Counted from the stretch's first letter, positions 1 to 10,450 are shown. The stretch is DNA of 64,000 bases from a bacterium (GCA_022828125.1 JAJEJD010000032.1:124001-188000), one strand, 5' to 3'. A program made the numbers and translations. Notes: generated from the sequence alone by a model not told the origin.

Positions 1-325
1 GGCGTCTCCTGCGCCATTACGGCGGCCACGAGGGCGGGCGTAAGTCCGCTGTCGAGCGCCTGCGCCTCGTGCGCGGAGAAAGCATAAGTCGCCCCCCAGT
101 GGCGCGTGGTGATGATGATGGCGAGTTCGCGGATGTCCTCGGTGATGACGCTCTCCTCGTAATAAAACTTCATGAGACCACGAAGGGCGATGACAAGGCC
201 GGGGCTGCGCACCCAGACCCCGAATGGCCCGCGCACGCCGCCGCGCTGGTTGGCGATGAGTTCCTCATAGGCATCACGTTGGCGGGGCGGCATATTCTCG
301 GGTTCAAGCGGTGCGAGTCGGCTCA
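1..325 (-). CDS. Carboxymuconolactone decarboxylase/AhpD-like family protein, N-terminal part (runs off window start)
   Basis: Reverse-strand reading from ATG at 325 gives MSRLAPLEPENMPPRQRDAYEELIANQRGGVRGPFGVWVRSPGLVIALRGLMKFYYEESVITEDIRELAIIITTRHWGATYAFSAHEAQAL...; ELAIIITTRHW and the HE.QA pattern fit CMD-family proteins. Absent from the ORF track because it is truncated. Confidence 0.75.
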
Positions 326-413
326 TCGAGGTATCTCCTTATGGCGTCGTTCATCCGGAAATTTTGCTACAATGGCGAAAACATTCTCTTCCCTCATCCT
401 AGCGAGGTATCTC

Positions 414-839
414 ATGAACTTCGAAGATGCAAGACCGTTTATGGAGAAAAACCACAAGGGCATGGTCACTAGCTTAAGACCGGACGGCACGGCGCAATCG
501 AGCATTATCGTGTGCGGAGCGTATGAAGATTGTGCCGCTTTCGTCATCGTGCGCGGCTGGTCGGTGAAGCTCAAGAACCTGCGCAAGAACCCCCAGTGCA
601 CGGTGCTCTACGTCACTCCCGACTGGCGCACCTGGGTGAGCGTGGAGGGGAAAGCCAGGCTGTTCGATTACGAAAACACCGAAAAAGAGGAAATGCGCGT
701 GATGTTCCGCGAGGTGTTCCGCGCCTGCGGAGATTCGGACCACCCCGACTGGGAGGAATATGACCAGGCGATGATAGACCAGGGCGCGGTTGCCGTGCTG
801 GTCACGCCCGAGCGCGTTTACGGGCGTCTGCCGGCTTAA
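414..839 (+). CDS. Pyridoxamine 5'-phosphate oxidase-family (PPOX, FMN/F420-binding) protein
   Basis: Internal ATG at 414 gives MNFEDARPFMEKNHKGMVTSLRPDGTAQSSIIVCGAYED...KLKNLRKNPQCTVLYVTPDWRTWVSVEGKARL, typical PPOX split-barrel. The upstream part of the 69-839 ORF looks spurious. Confidence 0.8.
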   Translation: MNFEDARPFMEKNHKGMVTSLRPDGTAQSSIIVCGAYEDCAAFVIVRGWSVKLKNLRKNPQCTVLYVTPDWRTWVSVEGKARLFDYENTEKEEMRVMFREVFRACGDSDHPDWEEYDQAMIDQGAVAVLVTPERVYGRLPA

Positions 840-1765
840 TTCTCGAGTGATTCCACGAAAGCGGCGATGCCCTCCTCGAGCGAAAAGCTGTGCCGCCAGC
901 CGGTTTTTTTTTGAAAAGCATTCGCGTCGAGGCCGATTCTGAACACCTCGCCCGCGCGCAGAGGGGCGCGCTCGACGCTCACGGGGTTTTTCCCCATGCG
1001 GCGGGAGAGGATATCGAGCAGCGCCTCCACCTCGGTGATGACGCCGGTGCCGATGTTGTAGGCGCCGCCGTCCGCACCGCCCTTCCCCGCCGTGAGGAAC
1101 GCTTCGACCACGTCTTTCACGTAGACGTAATCGCGTCCCGCGCGTCCGTGTCCGTAGAGGGTGAGGGCTTCGCCCCGCATCAGTTTTTCCGCGAAAATCG
1201 ATATCACGCCCGCATCGAGCGTCGCGCGCTGCCTCGGCCCATAGACGTTGGCCAGACGCAGCGAGACGACGGAAAGCCCGAAATGCTCCCCGTAGAAGGC
1301 CAGATACCGCTCGCCCGCCACCTTGCTCATCCCGTAGTGCGAAGCGGGAGCGAGGGGGCAGCTCTCATCCACGATCTCCTCTTCGGGGTCCCCGTAGCAC
1401 GCTCCGCCCGTGGCGGCGTAGACGATCCTCGGCGGCGCATCCATGCTCCTGGCCGCCTCGAGAACGCTCAGTGTGCCCATGACGTTCGCCCGCGCATCCA
1501 ATGAGGGTTCAGCCAGGCTGTGCGTAACACTCGACTGGGCCGCGAGATGGTGGATGACAGCGGGGCGCGCCTCTGCTACCAGGCGGCGCATGAATTCCGC
1601 ATCCGCAATATCACCCTCGCAAAAAGCCGCGCCAGAGGGGATGTCCTTCACCAGGCCTGACGCGAGATTATCCACCACCCATACGGAATCGCCCGCTTCG
1701 AGACACGCTTCCGCTACATGGGAACCGACGAAACCTGCGCCTCCCGTCACCAACACGTTCGCCAT
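836..1765 (-). CDS. NAD-dependent epimerase/dehydratase (UDP-glucose 4-epimerase-like extended SDR)
   Basis: GGAGFVGSHVAEA Rossmann motif, YGMSK catalytic motif, YGPRQR. Confidence 0.85.
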   Translation of the reverse strand: MANVLVTGGAGFVGSHVAEACLEAGDSVWVVDNLASGLVKDIPSGAAFCEGDIADAEFMRRLVAEARPAVIHHLAAQSSVTHSLAEPSLDARANVMGTLSVLEAARSMDAPPRIVYAATGGACYGDPEEEIVDESCPLAPASHYGMSKVAGERYLAFYGEHFGLSVVSLRLANVYGPRQRATLDAGVISIFAEKLMRGEALTLYGHGRAGRDYVYVKDVVEAFLTAGKGGADGGAYNIGTGVITEVEALLDILSRRMGKNPVSVERAPLRAGEVFRIGLDANAFQKKTGWRHSFSLEEGIAAFVESLEN

Positions 1766-2008
1766 CTCGGATTCTCAATCTTTACAAGAGCCGGGTGCGC
1801 AGGACACGAAGTCCAGACACGGCCCGAGAAACATGAAACGGCTACTCCCCCAACCGCATGGAGAATATGTTCGCCCATATCAAACCAACCATTGCGGATT
1901 GCGGCGCGGATTTCAACCACGGGCCGCGTTTTGCCGGAACCACTCGCTCCTGATAGCCTTGGGCGCAAGTTCCAAGGCAAACGAGTTCGTTGCAAGGAGA
2001 AATCCGGT

Positions 2009-3001
2009 TTGGCCAGATATCTCGTCACGGGCGCTGCGGGTTTCATCGCCTCCAGGGTGTGCGAATTCCTGTTGGATGCAGATCACGCCGTCGTGGGTGT
2101 CGACAACATGAACGACGCCTACGACACCCGTCTGAAAGACTACCGCCTCGCGCGCCTGAAGGCGCGGCCCGGTTTCGTTTTTCACGAAGCCGACATCACT
2201 CGTTCCGACACCCTGCGCGCGTTGTTCACAGAAAACGCCGGAGGCAGCGGCCCGCCCTTCGGCGCCGTTTTGAACCTTGCCGCGCGTGCGGGGGTGCGGC
2301 AGTCCATCGAAACTCCCGGGGCCTATTTCGAGACCAACCTCACCGGCGCGCTGAACCTGCTCGAGTTATGTAAGGATTTCGGCGTCACCAAGTTCGTGCT
2401 CGCCTCCACCTCGAGCGCCTACGGGGCGGATACGCCCGCGCCTTTTCGGGAGGACGCCCCGAGCGACAGGCCGCTTTCTCCCTACGCGGCTTCCAAGAAA
2501 GCGGCCGAGGCGCTCTGCCACACATTTCATCATCTATACGGGATCGACGTGAGCGTGCTGCGCTATTTCACCGTCTACGGCCCGGCCGGGCGGCCCGACA
2601 TGAGCCTGTTCCGCTTCACGCAGTGGATAGCCGAGGGAAAACCCGTGCTCGTCTACGGCGACGGAAAGCAGTCGCGCGATTTCACATACGTGGACGACAT
2701 CGCCCGGGGCACGATAGCGGCCATCAAGCCGCTAAGGTACGAAATCATCAACCTGGGATCGGACGAGCCCGTCGTCTTGAGCGACGCCATCGCCCGCATC
2801 GAAGCCCTCACTGAGAAGAAGGCCCGGATTCGCTATGAGGAGAGCAACCCCGCCGACGTCAAAGCCACATGGGCGAACATCGACAAGGCGGAGAGGCTCC
2901 TGGGCTGGCAGCCGCAGGTGAGGCTCGCAGACGGCCTCGCGCATCTGGTGGAGTGGTACGCCGCCAACCGCGAATGGGCGAAAGAGGTGCGCACCGACTA
3001 G
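2009..3001 (+). CDS. NAD-dependent epimerase (UDP-glucuronate 4-epimerase-like)
   Basis: TTG start at 2009 preceded by AAGGAGA with about 8-nt spacing; LARYLVTGAAGFIASRVCEFLL, SPYAASKKAAE, RYFTVYGPAGRPDM. Confidence 0.8.
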   Translation: MARYLVTGAAGFIASRVCEFLLDADHAVVGVDNMNDAYDTRLKDYRLARLKARPGFVFHEADITRSDTLRALFTENAGGSGPPFGAVLNLAARAGVRQSIETPGAYFETNLTGALNLLELCKDFGVTKFVLASTSSAYGADTPAPFREDAPSDRPLSPYAASKKAAEALCHTFHHLYGIDVSVLRYFTVYGPAGRPDMSLFRFTQWIAEGKPVLVYGDGKQSRDFTYVDDIARGTIAAIKPLRYEIINLGSDEPVVLSDAIARIEALTEKKARIRYEESNPADVKATWANIDKAERLLGWQPQVRLADGLAHLVEWYAANREWAKEVRTD

Positions 3002-3099
3002 CGAAATCCAGGCGGTTCCCTTCCCTGCGCAATACCCCTTCCGGGCACGATGTACTAGACTCACTGAAAACTTTCACTCATACACTGTCAGGAGACGAC

Positions 3100-4140
3100 A
3101 TGAAGGCGATGGTATTGGCGGAGGCGGGTGCGCCGTTCGTTCTGGAGGAGCGGCCCATCCCCGTGGCGGGGCCGGGCGAAGCCGTGGCGCGCGTGCTGGC
3201 CTGTGGCTCGGGACTTACGATCGAGCACACCCGGGCGGGCCGCATGGGCGGGAATTTCCCGCTCGTCATAGGCCACGAAATTACCGCAGAGATCACGCAG
3301 GTGGGCGCGGGCGTGGAAGGCCTCAGCGAGGGCGCGCCCGTGACGGCGTATTATTATTTCACCTGCGGGCATTGCCGCTGGTGCCGCGTGAACCGCGAGA
3401 CGCTGTGCGAGAACCTCGCAGGCCAGGTCGGCCGCCAGGTGGACGGAGGCTACGCCGAGTACATCAAGCTGCCCGCCCGGAACTTCATCCCCCTGCCCGA
3501 AGGGCTGGACTACAAGTCCCACCCCGCCGAGGTCGGCGTCATCTCCGACGCCATTGCCACGCCGTACAAGGTGCTCCGCCACGCGGGCGTCCGCCCGATG
3601 GAGAACGTGGCCGTAGTGGGCGCGGGCGGCGGCGTGGGAATCCACATGGTGATGATGGCGCGCTGGGCGGGCGCGCGCGTCATCGCCGTCGACGTGACGG
3701 CGGACAAGCTGGGCAAGTGCCGCGACATGGGCGCGCACGACGCGGTGGACGCCTCTCAAGAGGACCTGGGCGATGCGTTTCGGGATTTGACCGGTGGCGC
3801 GGGCGTGGACGTCGTCGTCGATTTCGTCTGCACCGCCGAGGGGGTGGAGGGCGGCCTGCGCGGGCTTGGCAAAGGGGGTCGATTCCTCGCCATGGGGGCG
3901 AACAGGATAGAACGCTTCCCCTTCTCCCCGCGCGAGTTGCTCCGAGAAGAACAGCAGATCATGGGCAGCCGCTACGCCAATAAACAGGAAGTTATCGACT
4001 CGCTCGAACTCGTGGCGCGCGGCGACGTCTGGCCGCTGGTGAGCGAGACCTATCCGCTCGAAGAAGCCAACCTCGTGCATGAACGCTTGCGTGAGGGCCG
4101 AGTCACCGGACGCGCCGCCCTGGTGATGTCTCAGGAATAG
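3100..4140 (+). CDS. Zinc-binding alcohol dehydrogenase (MDR superfamily)
   Basis: ATG at 3100 after AGGAG; GHEITAEITQVG, structural-zinc region CGHCRWCRVNRETLC, GAGGGVGIHMVMMARWAGARVIAVD. Confidence 0.85.
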   Translation: MKAMVLAEAGAPFVLEERPIPVAGPGEAVARVLACGSGLTIEHTRAGRMGGNFPLVIGHEITAEITQVGAGVEGLSEGAPVTAYYYFTCGHCRWCRVNRETLCENLAGQVGRQVDGGYAEYIKLPARNFIPLPEGLDYKSHPAEVGVISDAIATPYKVLRHAGVRPMENVAVVGAGGGVGIHMVMMARWAGARVIAVDVTADKLGKCRDMGAHDAVDASQEDLGDAFRDLTGGAGVDVVVDFVCTAEGVEGGLRGLGKGGRFLAMGANRIERFPFSPRELLREEQQIMGSRYANKQEVIDSLELVARGDVWPLVSETYPLEEANLVHERLREGRVTGRAALVMSQE

Positions 4141-4163
4141 AAGACACTTTCAGGCGAGGCCGC

Positions 4164-5624
4164 TCAACCTGAACCCACCGCCTCCCTGCCGAAACGCTCG
4201 ATCGTCTCGAGCGTCTCGCGCACGTCGTCCCAGGTCGTGTTGTGGTTGATGATGCAGAACCTGAGCGCGAACTTTCCCTTGAGAAGGGTGGAGGACACGA
4301 ACGCCTTGTCGTCCCAGAAGATGCGGGCGAGGACCGTCCTGTTGATCTCCTCAAGCGCTTCCTCATCGAGGCCGGCATCCGCCGGATTCACCCGGAAGCA
4401 CACGATCCCCAGCGACACGGGTGTGAGCATCTCCAGATGCGGGCTCTCGCGAACGTACGCCTCGGCACGCTCGGCCAACTCCATGCCCCTGGAAACAGCG
4501 CGCCGGAACGCGGCCATGCCGAAGGTCTGCACCGACATCCAGACCTTGAGCGCCCGGAACGAACGACTCAGTTGCAGGCCGCGGTCCGAGAAGTTGGGGT
4601 GGTTCGCGCCCCATATCGTGTCCTGGAGAATGTCGTGGCGCACCGCGAAGGCGTCTTCGAGCGTTTTCACGTCCTTCACGAGCAGCGCGCCCGCCTCGTA
4701 GGGCTGGAAAAACCATTTGTGCGCGTCCATCCCGATCGAATCGGCGCGCTCCATGCCGCTGAGGAGTTCCTTGCCCCGCTCGGTGACGGCCGCGAAGCCA
4801 CCGTAGGCGGCGTCGACGTGCAGCCAGATGTCCTGCGCCTCGCAGAAATCCGCCATCTCCCCGAGCGGGTCGATAGCTCCCGTGCTGACTGCTCCTGCGT
4901 TGGCGCACACCGCGATGGGGTGAAGCCCCGCCGCGCGGTCCTCGGCTACGGCACGACCTAGCGCCTCCAAATCCAGGCGAAAGCGCTCATCGCTCGGGAG
5001 CAGCCTGATGCGCTCGGGCCGAACCCCGATGATACGCGCCGCACGGATGTGCGCGCTGTGGCTCTGATCGCTCATATAGACAGCGGCGCGATCGGGATGA
5101 CCCGCCGCTTCGCGCGCCGCGACGAAGGCGTCCAGGCTCGCCGCCGAACCTCCGCTCGTGAACAGACCGCCCGCGCTTTCCGGATACCCGATCCAGCGCC
5201 GGAACCAGTCGATGACGACCAGCTCCAATTGGCTCGGGCCGCTCGCAACCAGCCAGGTGCATTGATTGACGTGGAAGCCCGAGGCCATGAAGTCGGCCAG
5301 CACCCCGGGCCAGGTGGGCGAGGTTGAAACGAACGCGAGGGAACGGGGATGGTCCAGACGCAACGAAAACGGGAGAATATCGCGCGCGGCGCGCTCTAAA
5401 ACCTCCGCAGCAGGGCGGCCGGCCTCGGGCGGCGCCTCCATCAGTTGTTTTTCGAGCTCCTGCTGAAAATCCCCGTCCCAGGCGCCCTCACCGGGAAGGG
5501 TTTCGATTCGCTCCACCAGGAGTTCCGCCGCCCTGTGCGCCAGATCGAGCATCTGTTCGGGCGCCATCCGGAGCCCATCGCCCTCCGCAGCCTGCGCTTC
5601 TCTTCTTCCCTCCGATTTTTCCAT
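4164..5624 (-). CDS. PLP-dependent group II amino-acid decarboxylase (AADC-like), copy 1
   Basis: FTSGGSAASLDA, HVDAAYGGFA, DAHKWFFQPYEAGALLVKD (PLP lysine). ATG at 5624 preceded by GAGGTGGGG. Near-duplicate of the next gene. Confidence 0.85.
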   Translation of the reverse strand: MEKSEGRREAQAAEGDGLRMAPEQMLDLAHRAAELLVERIETLPGEGAWDGDFQQELEKQLMEAPPEAGRPAAEVLERAARDILPFSLRLDHPRSLAFVSTSPTWPGVLADFMASGFHVNQCTWLVASGPSQLELVVIDWFRRWIGYPESAGGLFTSGGSAASLDAFVAAREAAGHPDRAAVYMSDQSHSAHIRAARIIGVRPERIRLLPSDERFRLDLEALGRAVAEDRAAGLHPIAVCANAGAVSTGAIDPLGEMADFCEAQDIWLHVDAAYGGFAAVTERGKELLSGMERADSIGMDAHKWFFQPYEAGALLVKDVKTLEDAFAVRHDILQDTIWGANHPNFSDRGLQLSRSFRALKVWMSVQTFGMAAFRRAVSRGMELAERAEAYVRESPHLEMLTPVSLGIVCFRVNPADAGLDEEALEEINRTVLARIFWDDKAFVSSTLLKGKFALRFCIINHNTTWDDVRETLETIERFGREAVGSG

Positions 5625-5840
5625 TACGCATCCCCACCTCTTTGTGACATCAGAATAGAACATGGAGCGACTCCAAAGAGACTCATGAAGAGCCCTGCTC
5701 CAAGCACCCTGTTCTACCCAAAAGGATACACATCACACAGATAGCGAACGATATTCGATTCCTTTCAGTCCCGTTTCCGGTGACTTGACCTGCAAATATC
5801 CAACCGCTACAGGAATCGGGAAACGCAGGGAAACGACCTC

Positions 5841-7304
5841 CTAACCATTTTCCTTTACCAAAGCCTCCCTGCCGAAACGCTCGATCGTCTCGAGCGTCTC
5901 GCGCACGTCGTCCCAAGTCGTGGCGTGGTTGATGATGCAGAACCTGAGGGCGAACTTCCCCTTGAGAAGCGTCGAGGACACGAACGCCTTATCGTCCCAG
6001 AAGATGCGGGCGAGAACCGTCCTGTTGATCTCCTCGAGCGCTTCCTCATCGAGGCCGGCCTCCGCCGGATTCACCCGGAAGCACACGATGCCCAGCGACA
6101 CGGGTGTGAGCATCTCCAGATGCGGACTTTCGCGAACGTACGCCTCGGCCTGCCCGGCCAGTTCCATGCCCCTGGAAACAGCTCTCCGGAACGCGGCCAT
6201 CCCGAAGGTCTGCACCGACATCCAGACCTTGAGCGCCCGGAACGAGCGGCTCAACTGCAGGCCGCGATCCGAGAAGTTGGGGTGGTTCGCGCCCCATATC
6301 GTGTCCTGGAGAATGTCGTGGCGCACCGCGAAGGCGTGCTCGAGCGTTTTCACGTCCTTCACGAGCAGGGCGCCCGCCTCGTAGGGCTGGAAGAACCATT
6401 TGTGCGCGTCCATCCCGATCGAATCAGCGCGCTCCATGCCGCTGAGAAGCCTCTTGCCCTTCTCCGTGACGGCCGCGAAGCCGCCGTAGGCGGCGTCGAC
6501 GTGCAGCCAGATGTCCTGCGCTTCGCAGAAATCCGCCATCTCCACGAGCGGGTCGATGGCGCCCGTGCTGGAAGCGCCGGCGTTGGCGCACACCGCGATG
6601 GGGTGGAGCCCCGCCGCGCGATCCTCATTCACGGCGCGAGCGAGCGAACCCATGTCCAGGCGGAAGCGTTCATCGCACGGAAGCAGCCTGATGCGCTCGG
6701 GACGTATACCGATGATCCGCGCCGCGCGGATGTGCGCGCTGTGGCTCTGATCGGCCATGTAGACGCTCGCGCGCTCGGGATGGCCCGCCGCTTCGCGCGC
6801 CGCGACGAAGGCGTCCACGCTGGCCGCCGAACCCCCGCTCGTGAAAAGTCCGCCCGCGCTTTCGGGATAGCCGACCCAGCGCCGGAACCAGTCGATGACG
6901 ACGAGTTCGAGCTGGCTCGGGCCGCTCGCGACGAGCCAGGTACATTGGTTGATGTGGAAGCCCGAGGCCATGAAGTCGGCCAGCACCCCGGGCCAGGTGG
7001 GCGAGGAGGGGATGAAGCCGAAGAAGCGGGGATGATCGTTGCGCCCCGTGAGGGGGAGTATCTCGCGCGCGGCGCGCTCCAGAACCTCCGCCGCCGGGCG
7101 GCCTTCCTCGGGCGGAGCCGCCATCAGTTGCTTTTCGAGCTCCTGCTGGAAGTCTCCGTCCCAGGCGCCCTCCCCGGGGAGGTTCTCGGTCCGCTCCACC
7201 AGGAGTTCCGCCGCCCTGCGCGCCAGGTCCAGCATCGCCTCGGGCGCCATCCGGAGGTTATCGCTCCCTGAGTCCGACGCATCCCTTTTCCCGGAACTCA
7301 CCAT
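5841..7304 (-). CDS. PLP-dependent group II amino-acid decarboxylase (AADC-like), copy 2
   Basis: HPRFFGFIPSSPTWPG, FTSGGSAAS, DAHKWFFQPYEAG. ATG at 7304 preceded by GGAGG. Confidence 0.85.
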   Translation of the reverse strand: MVSSGKRDASDSGSDNLRMAPEAMLDLARRAAELLVERTENLPGEGAWDGDFQQELEKQLMAAPPEEGRPAAEVLERAAREILPLTGRNDHPRFFGFIPSSPTWPGVLADFMASGFHINQCTWLVASGPSQLELVVIDWFRRWVGYPESAGGLFTSGGSAASVDAFVAAREAAGHPERASVYMADQSHSAHIRAARIIGIRPERIRLLPCDERFRLDMGSLARAVNEDRAAGLHPIAVCANAGASSTGAIDPLVEMADFCEAQDIWLHVDAAYGGFAAVTEKGKRLLSGMERADSIGMDAHKWFFQPYEAGALLVKDVKTLEHAFAVRHDILQDTIWGANHPNFSDRGLQLSRSFRALKVWMSVQTFGMAAFRRAVSRGMELAGQAEAYVRESPHLEMLTPVSLGIVCFRVNPAEAGLDEEALEEINRTVLARIFWDDKAFVSSTLLKGKFALRFCIINHATTWDDVRETLETIERFGREALVKENG

Positions 7305-7782
7305 CACGCCTCCACTGTCGTCCAGAACGAGTGAAATACGTCGCAGATCCAAGACGCCGGCGCAGGGCGCCGCCTCGCTCAACCCCCTTCACCACAAGCC
7401 CGGACTCTAAACGGAGATACCGGGATTTTTCCAGTTTTATGTCCAACCAATATGGCCGACCGGCATCATCCAGTCAAGAAAATTTCCAGGACTTCCATCC
7501 CCGCCGGAGCGCCGGCGGCATCCGGCCCGAGGCGCCGAAAACAGTATTATGACAGAAATGTTACAATAAGTTGCCAAACATGAAGAAATTCTATATAGTA
7601 GCCCCCGCTTTTCTCGCAGAAGTAGTCCTGTATGACTACACTGCCTGCGCAAGAACTATTCAGGCGGGTTTGTTCAGGCAAAGAGAGGTATTGCGCTAAA
7701 CCGTTAGATTTGCTACCTATGTATACACTCTCGGGATTTTGAGACGAAGAAATAATCACGCTGTCGGGAGGCAGAGCCAAGC

Positions 7783-8121
7783 ATGGAAATCAAGACTGAG
7801 CAGGAAAGCGGGACGTTGGTCGTGCAGGTTGACGGCCGCATCGACGGCGCCACCGCCCCGGATTTCGAGAGCACCATAAAAAACGTAATCAGCGAAGACG
7901 ACCGCGCCGTCATCGTTAATTTCGAGGGGGTCTCGTATATCAGCAGCGCCGGCCTCCGCGCCGTTCTTCTCGTCGCCAAGCAGCTTAGTCAAAGCAACAC
8001 GAAGTTCGCCCTGTACGCGCTCGGAGAACTGACGCGCGAGGTTTTCGAGATATCCGGTTTCGACCGCATCATTCAGATCCACAACTCGAAAGCGGACGCC
8101 CTCGCCGCGACCGCGAACTGA
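7783..8121 (+). CDS. STAS-domain anti-anti-sigma factor (RsbV/SpoIIAA-like)
   Basis: MEIKTEQESGTLVVQVDGRIDGATAPDFES...VIVNFEGVSYISSAGLRAVLLVAKQL; conserved YISSAGLR phospho-acceptor serine motif. Confidence 0.9.
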   Translation: MEIKTEQESGTLVVQVDGRIDGATAPDFESTIKNVISEDDRAVIVNFEGVSYISSAGLRAVLLVAKQLSQSNTKFALYALGELTREVFEISGFDRIIQIHNSKADALAATAN

Positions 8122-8260
8122 CGAACGGAAGAGAGGGAGGGAAAACCGCTTTCCTCTCCGTCTGACCTCCTGGATTCGCGATTCGCGGCTCTCGCCGTGC
8201 CCCCAACAATTCTTCTTCGGTATTTTCTCGAATCTTTTTCGGGTGGGAAGTCCGCGCGGA

Positions 8261-10450
8261 TCACCGCGGCAATTCGACGATCATCTCCGTGAATTCGTCC
8301 GGCTCGGTTTCGACCCGTATGTTTCCCCCATGCTGACGAATGATGTCGCTGGAGAGCGATAGGCCGAGCCCGGTGCCCTTGTCCGTCGGCTTGGTCGTGA
8401 AGAAGGGGTTGAATATCTTCTCGACGACCTCGGGCGGCATTCCGCTCCCGTTGTCGCGAATGCGCACTTCGATGCCGTCCGGCTTGCACCTGGTAGCGAG
8501 CTTCAGTGTGGGATCGTAGCGCGGCGCATCTTCGGCGGCGGCGACTTTTTGCCGTTTCTCATGGGTGGCGTAGCAGGCGTTGCTCACCATGTTCAGGAAG
8601 ACGCGGCCCAGATCCTGCGGAATGACCTCGCATTCCACCATATCCGGATCCAAATCCCAATCGAGCGTGAGGTTGAAATTCGGGTCCGTCGCCCGTGCGC
8701 TGTGGTAGGCGAGGCGCGCGTGCTCGTCGAGCAGGGTGTTGATGTTGGTCGGCTGCGCCTCTCCCGAACCCCTGCCCATCTGGAGCATGCTCTCCACGAT
8801 GTTGTTGGCCCGCTCCCCGTGTTCGCGGATGCGCTGGAGGTTGCCGGTGAGGTCTTCTCCGATTTCGGTGATGAGTTCGATCGGATCCTCCTCGTCCTGC
8901 TTTTTCTCCTCCTTGTCCTCCTGCGGCTCCTGCCCGTTTTCCTGCCCGTTGCCGCCGGGACCCGCCATCTTCTCCAACTCTTCCATCAACTCCTCCATCA
9001 GCTCTTCGGAGACTTCGGAGAAGTTCTTGATGAAGTTCAGCGGATTCCTGATCTCGTGAGCCACGCCCGCCGTCAGTTCACCGAGCGCCGCGAGCTTTTC
9101 GCGCATGACAATCTGATCCTGCGCCTTCTCCAGATCGCCGAGCGCGCTTTCGAGTTCTTCGTTTTTGCCCTTGATCTCCTCGGCCAGTTTCTCCACCAGA
9201 TTGAGGCGCTGCACCTCCAGGGCATGGCGGCGGAAGATTTCGAGCGCGGCGGCCATTTCCGCGACTTCGTCCTGCCCGCCGATATCGACTTTCTCCTCCA
9301 GGTCGCCGTCGGCCATGCGGCGCATGCGGTCCGAGAGCCGCCCGAGCCGACGCGAAAGCACACGGCCGATGAACAGCCAGCCGATCAGCACGGCGCCGAC
9401 GAAACTGATGGCGCTCAGCGCGAGCAGGATATTGCTGCCGGTGCTGATGGCCTGGGCCGAATCCTGGGTGGCCTGCTTCGCGCTCTTGCGGGCCGTGCTC
9501 ACCAGCGTTTCGGTGGCGGCCAGAATTTTTGCTTCCTGAGATTCGTGAAACGCGAGCAACTCGCCCTGTTTCCTCTCGAGTTCTAGTTCGCGCGTGCGCA
9601 GGTTGAAGCCTCCATCCTCCCCGATGCTCAACTCGATCATCTGATCGAAGAGAGGCTCGAGGGCCGCGCGCACCGGAACATTTCCAAGCGCGTTCATACG
9701 CCGCCTGATACCGCGCGCCGTGGCCTCGAAGCGCTCGCGCAACGGCTCGAGCTGGGCGGCATCCGATACGCTGAAGGCGGTGGCGAGAAGTTGGGTCGCG
9801 ATAGTGGCGTCCGACCGCAAGCCGGCGATGTAGCGGTAGAGGTTAAACCCCTCCTCCGAGAAGTGCTTTTCACGGGCTACGGGCGCCTCGCCGATTTTGC
9901 TGTAGCCCGTCATCGCGTAGAACAACTGATCGTCGATGGCGGGAACCATGACGTTGTTCAGCTCCTTGCGCACCCATGTGAGCTGGAGTTGCAGGGTATC
10001 ACGCAGATCGGTGAGGTCGAAGCGCTGCAGCACCAATCGCTTGATGGCGTTGAGGTTCTCTATCAGCACGTCTCCGAGTTTCTTGATGCGCAAGGAGATT
10101 TCCTCGTTCCCTTCCTGGCGAATCAGCGCCGCCAGCGCCGTCTCGAACGCTTCCTGGTCCTTGGCGACCTCGGTGGCTATCTGGTCCAGAATGTCGGGGT
10201 TCACCACCGCGGCCAGGCGCGGCGCGGCGGCCACCAGGGCGGTGCTCTCCTGGGCGATTCCGAAGGCGCTCGCCAGGAACGGGACGGTGCCTTCGTTCAC
10301 GCGGTTCTGCACCTCGCCCACGAACCCGAATGAGACCCATGCAACCACGCTGGCGATAACGGTGAGAGAAGCGGCGGCGCCGATGCTGAGGTAGAGTTGC
10401 GTCGATATCTTGTAACGCTTGTCCAGGAGGTCCTTCAGCGCGCTTTTCAT
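8261..10450 (-). CDS. Membrane sensor histidine kinase (extracytoplasmic domain, HAMP, HisKA, HATPase_c)
   Basis: N-terminal TM, RRLGRLSDRMRRMADGDLEEKVDIGGQDE (HAMP), GVAHEIRNPLNFIKNFSE (H-box), VFLNMVSNACYA (N-box), KGTGLGLSLS (G-box). Confidence 0.9.
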   Translation of the reverse strand: MKSALKDLLDKRYKISTQLYLSIGAAASLTVIASVVAWVSFGFVGEVQNRVNEGTVPFLASAFGIAQESTALVAAAPRLAAVVNPDILDQIATEVAKDQEAFETALAALIRQEGNEEISLRIKKLGDVLIENLNAIKRLVLQRFDLTDLRDTLQLQLTWVRKELNNVMVPAIDDQLFYAMTGYSKIGEAPVAREKHFSEEGFNLYRYIAGLRSDATIATQLLATAFSVSDAAQLEPLRERFEATARGIRRRMNALGNVPVRAALEPLFDQMIELSIGEDGGFNLRTRELELERKQGELLAFHESQEAKILAATETLVSTARKSAKQATQDSAQAISTGSNILLALSAISFVGAVLIGWLFIGRVLSRRLGRLSDRMRRMADGDLEEKVDIGGQDEVAEMAAALEIFRRHALEVQRLNLVEKLAEEIKGKNEELESALGDLEKAQDQIVMREKLAALGELTAGVAHEIRNPLNFIKNFSEVSEELMEELMEELEKMAGPGGNGQENGQEPQEDKEEKKQDEEDPIELITEIGEDLTGNLQRIREHGERANNIVESMLQMGRGSGEAQPTNINTLLDEHARLAYHSARATDPNFNLTLDWDLDPDMVECEVIPQDLGRVFLNMVSNACYATHEKRQKVAAAEDAPRYDPTLKLATRCKPDGIEVRIRDNGSGMPPEVVEKIFNPFFTTKPTDKGTGLGLSLSSDIIRQHGGNIRVETEPDEFTEMIVELPR

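Noticed and set aside
5925-7271. 448-aa + strand ORF opposite decarboxylase copy 2
   Set aside because: Shadow frame; mirrored by a similar shadow opposite copy 1, as expected from duplicated coding DNA.
7540-7780. AT-rich intergenic stretch with small IR GTAGTC-N6-GACTAC upstream of the STAS gene
   Set aside because: Arms only 6 bp; likely a promoter region but nothing specific enough to call.
8549-9586. 345-aa + strand ORF opposite the histidine kinase
   Set aside because: Leu/Val-rich antisense of the acidic/coiled-coil kinase region, not a real membrane protein.
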